Below, one piece after another: positions 1 to 10,559 of a stretch of DNA of 26,527 nt. A program made the translations under genes and the position numbers. The notes under the pieces were generated by a model. That model worked only from the letters and a program-made list of their open reading frames with translations. It did no database searches and was not told the DNA's origin. The stretch's first letter is position 1. Every line of letters begins with the position of its first letter. Source of the stretch: Elysia marginata (Eukaryota > Mollusca > Gastropoda > Plakobranchidae); contig BMAT01010233.1 in the NCBI GenBank assembly GCA_019649035.1, forward strand, positions 211,308-237,834, given 5' to 3'.

Positions 1-419
1 TTTTTCTTTTTTTAATGATAAAGGCGTGTTTTTTTTTTTAAAAACTTCTATACTTTTGAATGTCAAACGAGTAACCCTTTAATTATCGTCCAATTCAATG
101 AACTTGATTCGAGGGAAAAATAATCGTATTACATAGTTATCATTTTTACAACCATGTCCTTGTTTCTCTTTCTTACAAAACCTGTTTCTCTCTCTCGCTC
201 TCTCTCTCTTTCTCTCTTCATAATGCACATCCACAGAACAAAAACAAAATAATCCAAAGCTCATCTTCTTCTTCACAGCTAAACCGACCAAGTTCCTCCA
301 CATCAACCATCTTGCTTCAGGTTTCTGATGTCTTTACAATGTCCAAGACCAGTAATGGTGAGTGAGAGACCTCGCTCTATGCTCTATGTCTCTATGTCTC
401 TCTACCTTCCCCAAGTTGA
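1..419. other. AT-rich non-coding start of window
   Basis: No gene is seen. The segment is AT-rich with T and A homopolymers. A CT-rich microsatellite lies at about 183-219, and open frames across it only translate that simple repeat. Confidence 0.6.
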
Positions 420-660
420 TAAAGAGCGCCCCGACACGAACCCCTGCCGTCGAAATATCGAGGCGTCTTATTTGTCCGGTAATTATCTATTATTCCTATC
501 GGCCACGTAGTTGCCTCAGCTCTACACCGGACCTGGTGTTTATCGCCGCGTGCGCCACTAATTGTCCGTCTGCTTCCCCGCCTTGCCCGGCTTGCCTAGC
601 GCTCAGAGTTATCCGCCCCTGCCTGGATCCGCCGGGCTGGTTCGAGAAGATCCAACCAAA
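420..660. promoter_or_regulatory. CpG-rich patch, possible regulatory element
   Basis: CpG dinucleotides are clearly denser here than in the flanks; I count roughly 25 in about 230 bases. The patch includes an E-box-like CACGTA near 503-508 and GC-rich DNA to about 660. Overlapping plus-strand frames of about 65-109 codons run through it, but they show no domain, no strong start context and no splice pair, so I do not call a gene. A CpG-rich promoter or enhancer, or an old SINE with a shifted A/B box layout, are both possible. Confidence 0.2.
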
Positions 661-1860
661 TGTTTTTGTCAATGTTATTCCTACTGGGTAAATCTAGTCC
701 CTTCTTTGATTGTTTTTTTTCAACATCCCTCAGGCTGCACCGTACCTGTAGCTCGTTGACTTGATGGATAGTTGGATAGTTCGGATAGATCAGGATGGTC
801 AGGTGACCGGAATGTCATCAGACCCGTGACGTCGTCGTCAAGTTATCTTCATCACTTGGCATTCAGACCGAGAGGTCCGCGGTTCAAGCTCTTGGTTAGA
901 CAGATCGACGTTTAGACCTCAAGAAAGGCTATTTGCATACGTTTTTTGTCGTATTCAGGCTTTAAAAGTGTACCTGGCTATGAGCAGTTAAAGGTCTTGT
1001 CAGTGTGCTTGACTGATGCGCTTTAACTGCTACCAAGAACAGATGAAAAAGACTCCATAACATGGTTTAGTCCACCTTACAGTAAAAATGTCTCTACACA
1101 CTTTGGAAATGAATTTTTTACCTCTTAAATTCTTGCTTCCCACTAAATCACAAGCCTAACAAAATTATCGACAAAACACTATGAAACTCAGCTACAGTTG
1201 TATGCCCAACGTAAAGCGAACCATAAACAGGCACAAAAACCCCCCAGATCCGTAACGAAACTTTAAAGGAAGACAGTGCAACTAGGCTGTGCAACTGCAG
1301 GGATAAATCAACATGTCCTCTATAAGGATAATGTTTAAAAAGAAAACCTAGTATACCAGAAAACGGTCACAGAAACAAACCTACATATAGTGAACACTTA
1401 CTTAGGTATAACTGAAAACTAAGTCCAGAATAAGTATAATCAACATATTCTAGCTTTAGGTTATCTCACCGAAAGTTAGATACGACTCTCAGCAAGCACA
1501 TATGGGATATAAAAATTTTAAGAGAAAGAGGCTAAAATTTATTCATATAGAAAGCATGCTCAACAAAATTTAAAAAAAATGTAATCTATGTCTATCAGAA
1601 ATGTACAACATTCTTTCGCTAAACAAAAGAAGAGAATCTGTTGTGCATGCACCAAAGGAAATACTTGCCAATGGACGCAAAAGGATGCGGACCGGTTAGA
1701 AAACCTAGACGATGGGACGTAAGTGAACGACTTGTCCGAAGAGACGCCGAGCAGGGGCATGAAACACAGTGTAACGATTTAATGATAATAACTGAGATTA
1801 AGGTTATAATGTTATGTATGTAGATGAAAAGATAGAAGAATAAAAAAAATAAATAGTTGA
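661..1860. other. non-coding, no gene seen
   Basis: No credible coding region. A short tRNA-like fragment around 846-886 (TTGGC at 854 and a B-box-like GGTTCAAGCTC at 876-886) hints at a SINE remnant, but the two boxes are too close together for a normal head. Short frames at 1560-1888 on both strands have no protein-like features. Confidence 0.5.
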
Positions 1861-1874
1861 ATTCGTAATTCATT

Positions 1875-2048
1875 TGCTTTTGGCACAAATATAGGTGGAT
1901 AGGTAGAAAGATAGGTAGATAGATAGATAGATAGATATATGAATAAAAAGAGAGGAAGAAAATATATAGCTAAATTAGTAGTTGTTATGCTTTTGGCATA
2001 AAAATAGGTGACATATAGATAGAGATAGATATTTAGATAGATAGATAG
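1875..2048 (+). repeat. duplicated unit carrying GATA tracts
   Basis: A 23-base motif at 1875-1897 recurs at 1988-2010 with 21 of 23 identities, an offset of 113 bases. Both copies begin TGCTTTTGGCA and end ATAGGTG, and each is followed directly by a GATA-rich tract (about 1899-1937 and 2011-2048). The repeat is therefore a unique-sequence unit plus its microsatellite, duplicated as a block. Confidence 0.6.
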
Positions 2049-2331
2049 AGATTGAAGTAGATAACCGTCGGATAAAACAATGAGACAGAGGACGGCCAAT
2101 ATGGTAGAATCTACTTGTTTCGAGTTCAGTATTTTTAAAGAATATGTCAAACCTAAAATGAAGAGCGGCGTTGGCGATATTTTCTGAGCGAATCGTCCAG
2201 ATTCATCAAGATTAAAGACCGAATTAGAAGGCGGAAACAAAAACCAAAGCCAGGAATACAATACGGACACGAAGATAAGAAAAAAAAGGGAGATAGAAAA
2301 ACGGCCAGGGTAAGAGATGAAAACAGAGAGA

Positions 2332-2347
2332 GAAAGAGAGAGAGAGA

Positions 2348-2394
<47 letters not shown>

Positions 2395-2480
2395 AACAGA
2401 CAGGCAGACAGATAGATAGACAGACCGACAAACAAAGAGGCAAACAGAAAGACAGACAAATAGACAGATAGACATACAGA
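2332..2480 (+). repeat. GA then GACA microsatellite with a 16-bp higher-order period
   Basis: After a GA-rich lead, 2349-2480 is dominated by GACA. From about 2350 to 2400 the pattern is three GACA units followed by a CAAA-type variant, giving a 16-base period repeated about three times before it decays. Long open frames across this region on the minus strand (repeated Cys-Leu-Ser-Val) are translations of the repeat and not genes. Confidence 0.85.
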
Positions 2481-2508
2481 CGCGAGAGGAAGAAAGAAAA
2501 AAGAGAAG

Positions 2509-2740
2509 CATTATGGCGAGTGAGGATGTACACGGAGATAGAGAGAAGGACAAGACAGCAAAGGGCTACTGCAGTGGTCAGCAAGAGCTCGGAAGCCCCA
2601 CATCGCGGACAAGAGCTAGAGCTAGCGGCTTCCAAGCTGTCATGTCTGTACGTGTTATTGTATTGTCTGCCGCGCGACTCGTATTGCTGAAGCAACAGGC
2701 CAATGTTTTGGCATTGTGGGATGTCAGTAGGTGAGCCTAC
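2509..2740 (-). CDS. candidate exon with one membrane segment (hypothetical, partial)
   Basis: I do not recognise this protein. The block is GC-richer than its surroundings. On the minus strand a frame is open from about 2779 into the GACA repeat. The non-repeat part reads as a polar N-terminal stretch of about 45-50 residues (PTDIPQCQNIGLLLQQYESR, later a Ser-rich SSSSCPRCGASE) and then a hydrophobic segment of about 22 residues at 2522-2589 (ELLLTTAVALCCLVLLSISV). A short cytoplasmic tail followed by one membrane helix would fit a type II membrane protein. There is no ATG in the frame; the only upstream start-like codon is TTG, so it would have to be an internal exon with an acceptor such as the AATCAG near 2740. 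A competing plus-strand reading begins with an ATG in good context (A at -3, G at +4) at about 2515 and ends at a strong donor-like AGGTGAGC at 2729-2736. The sequence does not settle which strand, if either, is real. Confidence 0.27.
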
Positions 2741-3455
2741 TGATTGCCGGGATGCCAGAGATTTCAGGTGAAGATCCAAGATGCATCACATATCAGAGCA
2801 GAGCATCTAACTTCCTGATGGACCTGTCGACAGCCGTCTTGTTAGCATGTGCGCAGGGTTTTTTTTTATCTTTCACCTTTCGCTTTACACACTTTCTGTC
2901 TGTTTCTCAACCAACATAGCTCTGTCTGTGTGTATGTGTGTGTGTCTCTCTCTTCCTCACTCTCTTTCTCTCTCTCATTCTTTCTCTCTTTAGTTCTCGT
3001 TCTTTATTTCGTATTATAAAAGTTAATACCATTTTTAAAGGTCTCTTTTCTTGAAGTTCTGCGATCCCTTCACCATTGGCAAAGAATTATTTTTTGAAAT
3101 TTGGAATATTTTGGCACCTATTTTTGTTCTTTTGTTATCTTTTTAACTTATAAGACATATTTTATCATTCTTCTTGTTTGCTCCCCGATAATTTTACGTC
3201 TTTTCGACACATTTTCTGAGTGGTTTTTTCTACTAACTTGTGTGATATCTTCCTCTTTCCATGTATTTTCTTTACTACTTTTCCTTCCCGGTAGTATTTT
3301 TACACTTTTATTGACTATAAAAACCACCTGACTCGGCTAAACTCTATTTTGGTGAAAAGAACAATGGCCTAACAAAACATAAACTAACAGAACAGTATTA
3401 TTCTTTTCATCTAACACAAGCACCTACTATTTCTTCGAATATTGACATGATCCCC
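2741..3455. other. non-coding with TG/CT microsatellite
   Basis: A mixed TG and CT tract occupies about 2925-2992. It ends in TCTTTCTCTCTTTAG, which resembles a 3' splice site but is probably just repeat. The rest to 3455 is AT-rich with no credible gene. Confidence 0.5.
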
Positions 3456-3460
3456 TTCAC

Positions 3461-3525
3461 TATATAAGTAGATCTAGCACCCGTGAGCTTATAAATCTCA
3501 GACTGCGCACTACTCACTCACACAC
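3461..3525 (+). promoter_or_regulatory. TATA-box-containing core promoter candidate
   Basis: TATATAAG at 3461-3468 and a second TATAAAT at 3490-3496 sit in otherwise mixed sequence. Initiator-like TCA steps (TCAGACT at about 3498, CTCACTC at about 3513-3519) lie roughly 25-35 bases downstream of each. A CpG-bearing leader with an alternating CA tract follows to about 3580. No convincing first exon follows: the next ATG in modest context, at about 3674, opens into CT-repeat translation. Confidence 0.2.
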
Positions 3526-3687
3526 ACACACAAGCACGCTAGCACGCGAGTATTTCACGCGCGAGTGACATTCCATGTTGTTACAGGAGCTCAGATGACC
3601 AAACAAACTCACAGCCAGGGAAAAGTCACTGCTGGCGCAATTTAGCTGCCAATTGCTGGCTAATTGTCTACTGATGGCGAGCAAAGG

Positions 3688-3880
3688 CTTCTCTGTCTGT
3701 CCGTCTGTCTTTCTGTCTTTGTCTCTCTTTTCCTCTCTCTTTATCTCAGTCTCTCTCTCCAACACTCTCTTTATGCATCTTTGTTCCTTTCTTTCTGCAT
3801 CTCTCAGTATCTCCATGTCTCCCCTCCTTTTATCTCTCTTTCTCTTCATATCTCTTTCTAAACGCCTAATTTCTTTCGCC
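3688..3880 (+). repeat. CT-rich degenerate microsatellite
   Basis: This is a pyrimidine-rich tract of TCTG, TCTC and TTTC units. Open frames on both strands (Ser/Leu-rich on plus, Arg/Lys/Glu-rich on minus) are low-complexity artefacts of the tract. Confidence 0.75.
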
Positions 3881-4018
3881 TTCCTCACTTGGTTAATAAT
3901 AAATACCTATTAATCTTTTCTGTATTTATCTATCTGCTCTTTCTATGGATAATTTAGTTTTTTGCTGCAGTCTTATCTTGGAAATTATAAAGTTAATCTT
4001 TACCCCTTTGATTTCTGC

Positions 4019-4022
<4 letters not shown>

Positions 4023-4056
<34 letters not shown>
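4023..4056 (+). repeat. (CT)n microsatellite
   Basis: A near-pure CT dinucleotide run of about 34 bases, followed by CT-rich DNA to about 4170. Confidence 0.95.
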
Positions 4057-4058
<2 letters not shown>

Positions 4059-4371
4059 TTCATCGCCTCCAACTCTCTTCCTTTCTCTAAACCCCCTCTC
4101 TCTCACTCACACAGCTTACCCCTTCACTCGCCTCGCCATCATCCTCCTTCTCTCACTCCCCATATCTCTTCACCGAAGCGTGTTTATCTGGGCTTCTTGC
4201 CTTCATTAGCACCCCGTTAATTGACCGTTCGGAGGAAGGGAGATAAGCAGACAGAACTCAGGGAACCATCGGATATAGAGTTACAAAACCATGTTCTAGC
4301 ATCGACGGCCCCTAGTGATTCTGTACGGCAGTACTAGGTCTATTGCTAGTTATATATTATATATATATATG

Positions 4372-4700
4372 ACTTGGCGGTTAGCACTTACTTATGTCTT
4401 TAACACACTTGCTTGATTCCACCTTGAAGTTGGAGCTCGAGATTCAAGCAATAAATTTTGTAGAATTTTCTCTTATAACTGTACACGCTGTGGTTGTGTC
4501 AGATGGTCTGCCTCGTGTGGTCACTCTACTCACCTACCAGTGGAGAGGTTGACGGTCCAAAGCCTGGCCCCTTGCAGCACGGAGTGAGCTGAAGCTGCCT
4601 CTAGAACTAACTGAGGTGTTGAATGAGTCGTGGATTCTAGAAGATCGTATTAGCGAGATTTATATAGTGCTCAAAGCAAAGTATCTATATAAAAAATTAC
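4372..4700 (+). repeat. degenerate tRNA-derived SINE candidate
   Basis: The left end has an A-box-like TTGGCGGTTAGCAC near 4374 and a B-box-like GAGATTCAAGC near 4439, in the right order for an RNA polymerase III promoter but more widely spaced than in a tRNA. The right end, about 4655-4700, carries TTTATATAGTGCTCAAAGCA and then TATATAAAA, similar in style to 3' tails of animal SINEs. The middle contains GACGGTCCAAAGCCTGGCC. Boundaries and target-site duplications are not visible, so this is an old copy at best. Confidence 0.35.
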
Positions 4701-5339
4701 TCCTCTGTGAGTTTTTGAGCCAATTTTAGCGGTAAGTGAGTAAGCGGAAAGTCTCTGAAAAGTCGTTGGACCCATCAACTTAGTTGAACTGCTTTACTGA
4801 AACAAACATTTACTGAAACTTAAACAGATTTCAATCAACCCATAAGTCTAGCAAAGCAATACTAAAGCAGTACATGTTTCGAATATTACACGTGCCTATG
4901 GAGCAGAAGCAATCCATAATGGCATGTTAATTTACAATTATTTCACGTGATTTCTGTAAGGCTTTTTCCATGTCGTCGATTCGGTTTCATCGAAACACCT
5001 TTCAAGTCTGTATTATTTTGTACGATCTCAAATATCTACCACAATGAAAAAAAAAATTCAATATTTTTAAATCTTTAACTTCAAAGAGAAGAAAATTGGA
5101 AAAAAAAATAAAACAGCAATCGCAGAAATTGTTAAAATTACAAAGAGTCCCGTTGGGTTTGGTAATATTTTGGAATGGTTTTAAAAATCCGCGATGTCAA
5201 ACGTTTTTGAGACGTTTGCCAAATATGAATTTGAAAAAAAATATAGGAATAGATTTGACCACATTTCGAACCCGAAAACTTACCAACGTGTGCAATTTAT
5301 TTAAGCTGACAAGATGAGAGTTTAAGCGTCACAAAGCCA
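4701..5339. other. AT-rich non-coding, no gene seen
   Basis: Several A-rich runs. A plus-strand frame at about 5096-5317 starts with TTG, is Lys/Asn/Leu-rich in line with base composition, and shows no domain, so it is not called. Confidence 0.5.
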
Positions 5340-5405
5340 CCAGTAAACGGTTTGTCTGCGTCTGATATTGAGCCCCACTCGGCGTCAGGGACATTAAGTC
5401 ACAAA

Positions 5406-5442
5406 ATGTCAAAGGTCACTGCGAAACTCAAGAACCGGAAAT
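5406..5442 (+). promoter_or_regulatory. DR1 nuclear-receptor-like site next to an ETS-like site
   Basis: ATGTCAAAGGTCA at 5406-5418 matches the DR1 consensus AGGTCAAAGGTCA at 12 of 13 positions. DR1 elements are bound by HNF4, RXR or COUP-TF type receptors. Sixteen bases downstream, ACCGGAAAT at 5434-5442 resembles an ETS core. The neighbourhood (5340-5470) has somewhat more CpG than its flanks. Function is inference; such motifs also occur by chance. Confidence 0.25.
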
Positions 5443-5626
5443 GTCAGTTGAACGGGAAACTCGGGGAAAAAAATTTCATGTAAGTTTGGGGGGATCAATT
5501 GAAGCTGTAGGGGAAGGCAGCACGCTTAGCAGAAAAGAGGGAGGGTGTAGTTAAGAGGAAATAGAAAAAAAAAGAGACAGAACGGCAAAGGAGCTATGGC
5601 GGGTTAAACACGATAAAATTTTTAGA

Positions 5627-5630
<4 letters not shown>

Positions 5631-5668
<38 letters not shown>
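5631..5668 (+). repeat. (GA)n microsatellite
   Basis: An uninterrupted GA run of about 38 bases. The next 1.3 kb to about 6975 holds no gene I can support. Confidence 0.95.
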
Positions 5669-5671
<3 letters not shown>

Positions 5672-6975
5672 GGGGTGAAACAGGATTAGGAAAGATAGTT
5701 AGACTAATAAGAGCTGAGGGACGGGCAAGGGAAAGTGAAAGGACTACAGATTTATACAGAAAACATCCAGATACTACGGCAATGCATTTTCATAATTTGT
5801 AAAATTTCTTTTCGTTCAGAACTAAAGACACACGATTCCCTTGGTCGTCCATAAATAAACTAGAAGATTGATCATTCAAAAACTGTTGGACCGAAGAAAA
5901 AAAAAAACTTCCTCAGATGGCGATCTATAAAGACAAATTTCGATAAGGACAGATCTATCAGACTGTTTCTGGACTATCCTCTTTTGCGTGTAAATTTTAA
6001 ACGGAGGCCTCACCAGCGCACATTTCTGCGAGCGCGTTTTTTTATTTTAATAACTCCATCTATGTTCTAAAAAAACCCACTGCCCACAGGGAACTACTCT
6101 CAAAGAAGTGTTTAAACTTCATGGAACAGCCCTAGAGTTACCTTTAAGCAAACATCTTAATTCAGCGGCTAGCTTTTATGAAAAAACAAATTACGTAAAA
6201 ATAATAATCCATGAGGCATTAATTTCAATATGGAATTTAGGGAGTTTGCTACCTCGTCCAAAAGATAAGGAGACAACTTAGGCGAGTGGTTGGACTCGGA
6301 GTTGAAGGAATGGTAGAGGATCGACAGAGGTGTGCGTGTATGATGGGGGGAGGGGGGATTGGACTGTGTAGCAGCTTTATGTCTTCTTAGGTCGATAATC
6401 TACGAAAATGAAGTGAAATGTTGACAATCTACGAAAATAAAATGAAAGTAAGTGGAGAAAGTTTTTTCCTAACATTTTTAGTACAATTAATTTATCACTG
6501 AGTCCGTGTTAGGAATTTCAATCTCCCCAGTTTCTTGTTTTTTATTGTCTAGTCTTAATTAGTCTTTAGCTTTTTAAAGTCATCTTTGGTGGTCCAATTC
6601 ATCTGAAAATGTAAGTACTTAAATTGCGCGAATCTTGAGACATCCAAGTGTCTTTGCTGTCTTAGTTCGTGTAATCTCCTGCGACTATTGCCTGGAACTG
6701 GCTTATCCTACTTCGTAACCTGAAGTTTAAATGAATGTTGAACTGTTTTGCGGCTAGGTTGGGTCACTAAGTCCTGAAGAATGGTATAATACAGAAATGG
6801 AAGAATTCCGGCGGACTCAGCACACTTGGTTAGTCGGTCAATTTTGTGGGCAAAAGGTTTGTAAATTTAAAGAGATGAATTGTCTGGATAGATTGGTGGA
6901 TGATCTCCCCTGGCTACTGTCACTGTGGCCAGACCTGTCAGTAGGCTGTATGTTGGCTAGTCCAGGGTAAGGCGA

Positions 6976-7065
6976 TATGGCCCAGGGATTAGCGGACACC
7001 GCCCGGCTTAGGCCGTACACTTGTCATCCTTTCAAAGCCCAGGTCGTGGGGTGTATCGTGGTAAA
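6976..7065 (+). repeat. tRNA-derived SINE head candidate
   Basis: TGGCCCAGGGATTAGCGGAC from about 6978 closely follows the A-box style of tRNA-derived SINEs (TGGCnnAGnGGTTAGCG). A weak B-box-like CTTTCAAAGCCC follows near 7031. The segment is GC-richer than its flanks. A 60-codon minus-strand frame over it is explained by this composition and starts with a non-ATG codon. Confidence 0.35.
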
Positions 7066-7290
7066 TCACGCCGTGTTCGACTGTGGTCAGAATGATGTTG
7101 ACAGGGTCAGTGGAATCTTTCAGCCAAAGGTCTAAGATATAGGCCAGGCCTGGATCTAGAGATGGAGAAGTATTCGAAGGTAAGAGAGATGTAAGTCTCG
7201 CTCGGTGTGAAAAAGAAGGATAGAGAAGAGTAGGGATGTAATTGGATGAGATATCCTAGAAGGAGAAAATATTTAAAGAACAGATTTAGA

Positions 7291-7353
7291 AAGACAAACA
7301 CATAAATAGACAAGCAAACAGACAGATAGATATTCAGTCAGGCAGGTAGACAA

Positions 7354-7386
<33 letters not shown>

Positions 7387-7426
7387 TAGATAGATAGATG
7401 AATGGGTAGATATATAGATAGATAGG
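7291..7426 (+). repeat. GACA/GATA microsatellite
   Basis: Interspersed GACA and GATA units with a cleaner core at about 7354-7399. Minus-strand frames rich in Tyr-Leu-Ser-Ile are translations of it. Confidence 0.85.
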
Positions 7427-7794
7427 AATGTTACTTGTGGATGAATACCAATGTCCTGCTTGATAGCTATTAACGATACCGCATTCATGAAAGAAATCGT
7501 CTTCACATGGAAAAGTAAGCCGTTAGGCATTACACAGAATGCTGCTCTCTGTTTACGTAATAAGCTTTTTTCAGACTAGGTGTAGTTGTTATGGTGTAGG
7601 AACTGAAGTCAAATATCATTCTTAGTTGTCAGAAGTTAACTAGATATACTTTTTTCCTTGAGAACCAGTTATTATTTTACAAATAGTTAACATAAAAAAG
7701 CTCTTCCAGGTCATCCACTTCCACCGAAACTCTTCCTCTTTAGTTTCTACCATATCGCTGCCTTGTTAAACGTGACATTTCCCAGCTTAGTTTT
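7427..7794. other. non-coding, no gene seen
   Basis: AT-rich sequence with no open frame, repeat or motif cluster I can support. Confidence 0.5.
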
Positions 7795-8160
7795 TCAACT
7801 TCTGGCCACTCGAGCTGCAGTGTGGTCACCTCTGTGAGGCGCGCTACCCCCTGCCTTCAGAGTCAGCTTAGCGCGGACGCCCAGCGTAAATCTCCACGGG
7901 GACACGGAATCGCTGCGGCTCATCATTGGCTTGGCGTTAGGAACTCTGAGAGCTATTGGCTTCACGGAGCAACTCGAGAGCTCTCGGTAGCAAGACGTCA
8001 TGGTGAGCGCCACACGTCTGGACTCAAAGTCGAAAAATTTGACATGGTCGTCTGCTGAGAGACCATCTCCGCGGTGCTGACTATGCGTGCGATTATAATT
8101 AAGCAATAATTGGCCACCAGGAACCATCCAGGATTGGCCATTAAAGTACTCGCTGGGAAA
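7795..8160 (-). promoter_or_regulatory. CpG-richer block with four CCAAT boxes
   Basis: Four ATTGG pentamers (CCAAT on the minus strand) lie at 7925-7929, 7955-7959, 8109-8113 and 8133-8137, all in the same orientation and paired at 30 and 24 base spacings. All four continue as ATTGGC. AGACGTCA at about 7994-8001 is one mismatch from a CRE. The 7800-8060 part is GC-rich with many CpGs. NF-Y boxes plus a CRE in CpG-rich DNA is a common animal promoter arrangement. Frames of 78 codons (plus) and 110 codons (minus) overlap here but show no domain, so I prefer a regulatory reading. Transcription direction is not resolved. Confidence 0.35.
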
Positions 8161-10559
8161 GCAAAAACAAAAGCGGGTTTAGAACAATGAAAACGTAGAA
8201 GTTGTTACCGTCTTTTGATTCCGAGGTTAAAGTTTTGAAAAAACATGTCATCAGATCTTTCAATAGCAATTTAAAAAGGTTTCTAGGCTTCTCTAACGTA
8301 ACCAAAAGGCTCTCTTGTGATTTACTTTGTAACTTATGGCCATGCCGTCAGCAGTTATTGAAATCTTTTGGTATAGCATGATCCGAAAAAAAAAACAGTG
8401 GCTGCTTAAGAAGATACTGCATCTGGATCACTGGTTATTATAATTCAGTATTGATAACGTTATAATATAAACCAGATTGTGTAAAATATTATTTCTGAGC
8501 ATACTGACCAAGAAACACAAATGTTGAACTGTTCAGCTCGATAGCAAAGCGTATGTTCCCGCAGTCCTGGAGAATTGAAGACGCCACAATCATAATGTCT
8601 GTCTCTCTATCCGAATCTTAATACGAACTATACAAATCCATACCCTGGTAAATGAAAAATTCGCTTAAATTCGCGCAGTAGTTATCATGGTTATTGAAAA
8701 AAAATATTTTTTAATTTATTGTTTCCTACTATTGATCTGAATTCATATTTTAAACAAAATATCGCTTGATAAAATAGAATGTAAACTTGATCCCGCTTAC
8801 TGCAGTGTACATTAAAAAAAGTGATTACCTGTAGCCTATTATGGTTGTTTATTTATCTTCCTCAGAAACCATCTCGATACCAAATTTAATGCTTCGGGTA
8901 TTTATCTCTGAAATAACTGTCTTTTCAATACATAATTAAATTTGAGTTACGCAGTACTTTTGATGTAGATCATTTTAGAGTCTGGATAATTTAAAGATAG
9001 GGATAATTTTATTTATCCATTGATAGATATTTGGTCTGGTTACAGTGGAAATGAAAAGTGCACGGTAAAACTGCTATTTTAAAATTACGTGCAGTTTTTA
9101 TGCCCTTCCTTTTCTGCGCATAATTTTACCAGAGTTCTTTCGACGTGTGCGAAGGAAAACATTTTGGAGAGAAACAGATGATCCTAAAACCCTAAAAGAT
9201 CTTCACCTTAGAAAAATGGAAGTAAACATGACACGCAAAGCCTTAAACGGACGAAAACTTGATGCCCAAAACCTAGGTTAGATCAAGGCCTATTCTAAAC
9301 CATAGATCTAGATACCATCTAGCCCTAGATCTAAATCTATATTATGAAGATTCGTTTCTATATCTATTTCATATGTTTAAACATTTATTCTAGATTCCAG
9401 ATCTAACCTAGATTCTACTCACGTAATGTGGAATGTAACAAACGAAATTGAGAAGTGGACAAAACATAATCGATATATGTGTACTATATCGCCTACGTTT
9501 TTTAGGTGTGTATTTGGTCTATCTTTTCTGATACATTTAGACTCAAACCAAAAAAAAAATTTATATTGTCTTTAGTAATGTTGACAATAATTAATACTAC
9601 TACAGTTTTGCACTTAATGTTAAAAATTCTACTTTAGAGCACACACGGGATTTGCAGAAAAATGGCCTCGGAATTTAAAAAGAGAGGCTTTTGTCTAGCA
9701 CAGCGCCTGGCATAAAATGAAATCAATGTAATCAAAACTATCATAGCATACTTTAGGTAATTTTATGTTGATTACTTTATCCTCCGTTTTTTTTTGTGGT
9801 AAAGGATCAAATCACCAACTGATAATTTAGAACGACTTGCCAAATATCCAGTACTTTAGTCGCCATATTAATATTTCTTTGGCTCCGTATTTCGTATTAA
9901 CATTGACAGGGCCTAAGGTGATGAGTTTATTATTACGGCAAAAAGGCGCTTGTTAAAGAAAAAACTTTGATATATTAAGCTTCTGGCTTTTGAAATGATG
10001 AGTTTCACATGTAATTAAAGCCAACATTTACTTTATAAAACATATTTTAAAATCTGATACGGATTTTTTACATTGAGTTGTCAGCTTTCTTTATATGATG
10101 CCTAATCTCTCTGCATTTTGGTTGAGGTCGAATTTCAAAGACCTGGATCTCTCTTAATCTAGATTTTAATGCAAGTGACAGATGCCTTTAGCAATCCTCA
10201 TAAAATATACCTTTACAAAACTTTTTAGTGCCACGCTTGTGAATATGCAAAGAAAACACAAACATGCGGAGAGAAAGTATGCGACTGAGGTATCCGGTTT
10301 CAAACGTTATCTCCATCTTTCTACACGTCTTTCTTTGTTACACACCAAAACTGATGAAATTACTTTTTTTTTTCAAACTGCTGTTCACTAAAATAAATCT
10401 TGTCAAACGAAAACTATTTCAATTTCTGCTTAAAAGAAAAACCCTCAAATTTAACCAGTTCTGTTTCTGTGTTTGTTCATACATCATCACACTTTCTCTT
10501 ACCTCTTTATTTCAATCATATTATTTTTTTTTGTACTGTCTACCGTAGTTGCTCATGCT
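8161..10559. other. long AT-rich intergenic or intronic DNA
   Basis: No coding region seen in 2.4 kb. The only local structure is the CTAGATCT-rich patch listed separately at 9271-9418. Plus-strand frames near 10182-10548 are Phe/Lys-rich, lack a domain and follow base composition. Confidence 0.55.
9271..9418. repeat. degenerate CTAGATCT-type palindromic repeat patch
   Basis: Within about 150 bases there are repeated AGATCT, TCTAGAT and CCTAGGTT-type words, for example near 9271, 9304-9332 and 9391-9412. This looks like a decayed tandem array of a short self-complementary word and not a gene or binding site. Confidence 0.5.

Noticed and set aside
846-886. SINE head with A and B boxes
   Set aside because: The boxes are only about 20 bases apart and the arms do not fold; at most a deleted fragment.
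1812-2779. Long minus-strand open frames (208-215 codons) rich in Cys-Leu-Ser-Val
   Set aside because: They translate the GACA/GATA microsatellites, which have no stop in any frame. Only the non-repeat part at 2509-2740 deserves attention.
2960-2993. 3' splice acceptor on the plus strand (pyrimidine tract ending TTTAG)
   Set aside because: The tract is a CT microsatellite and no open frame follows the AG.
3514-3913. Frames of 65-124 codons on both strands
   Set aside because: Low-complexity translation of a CT-rich tract; no domain and no plausible start.
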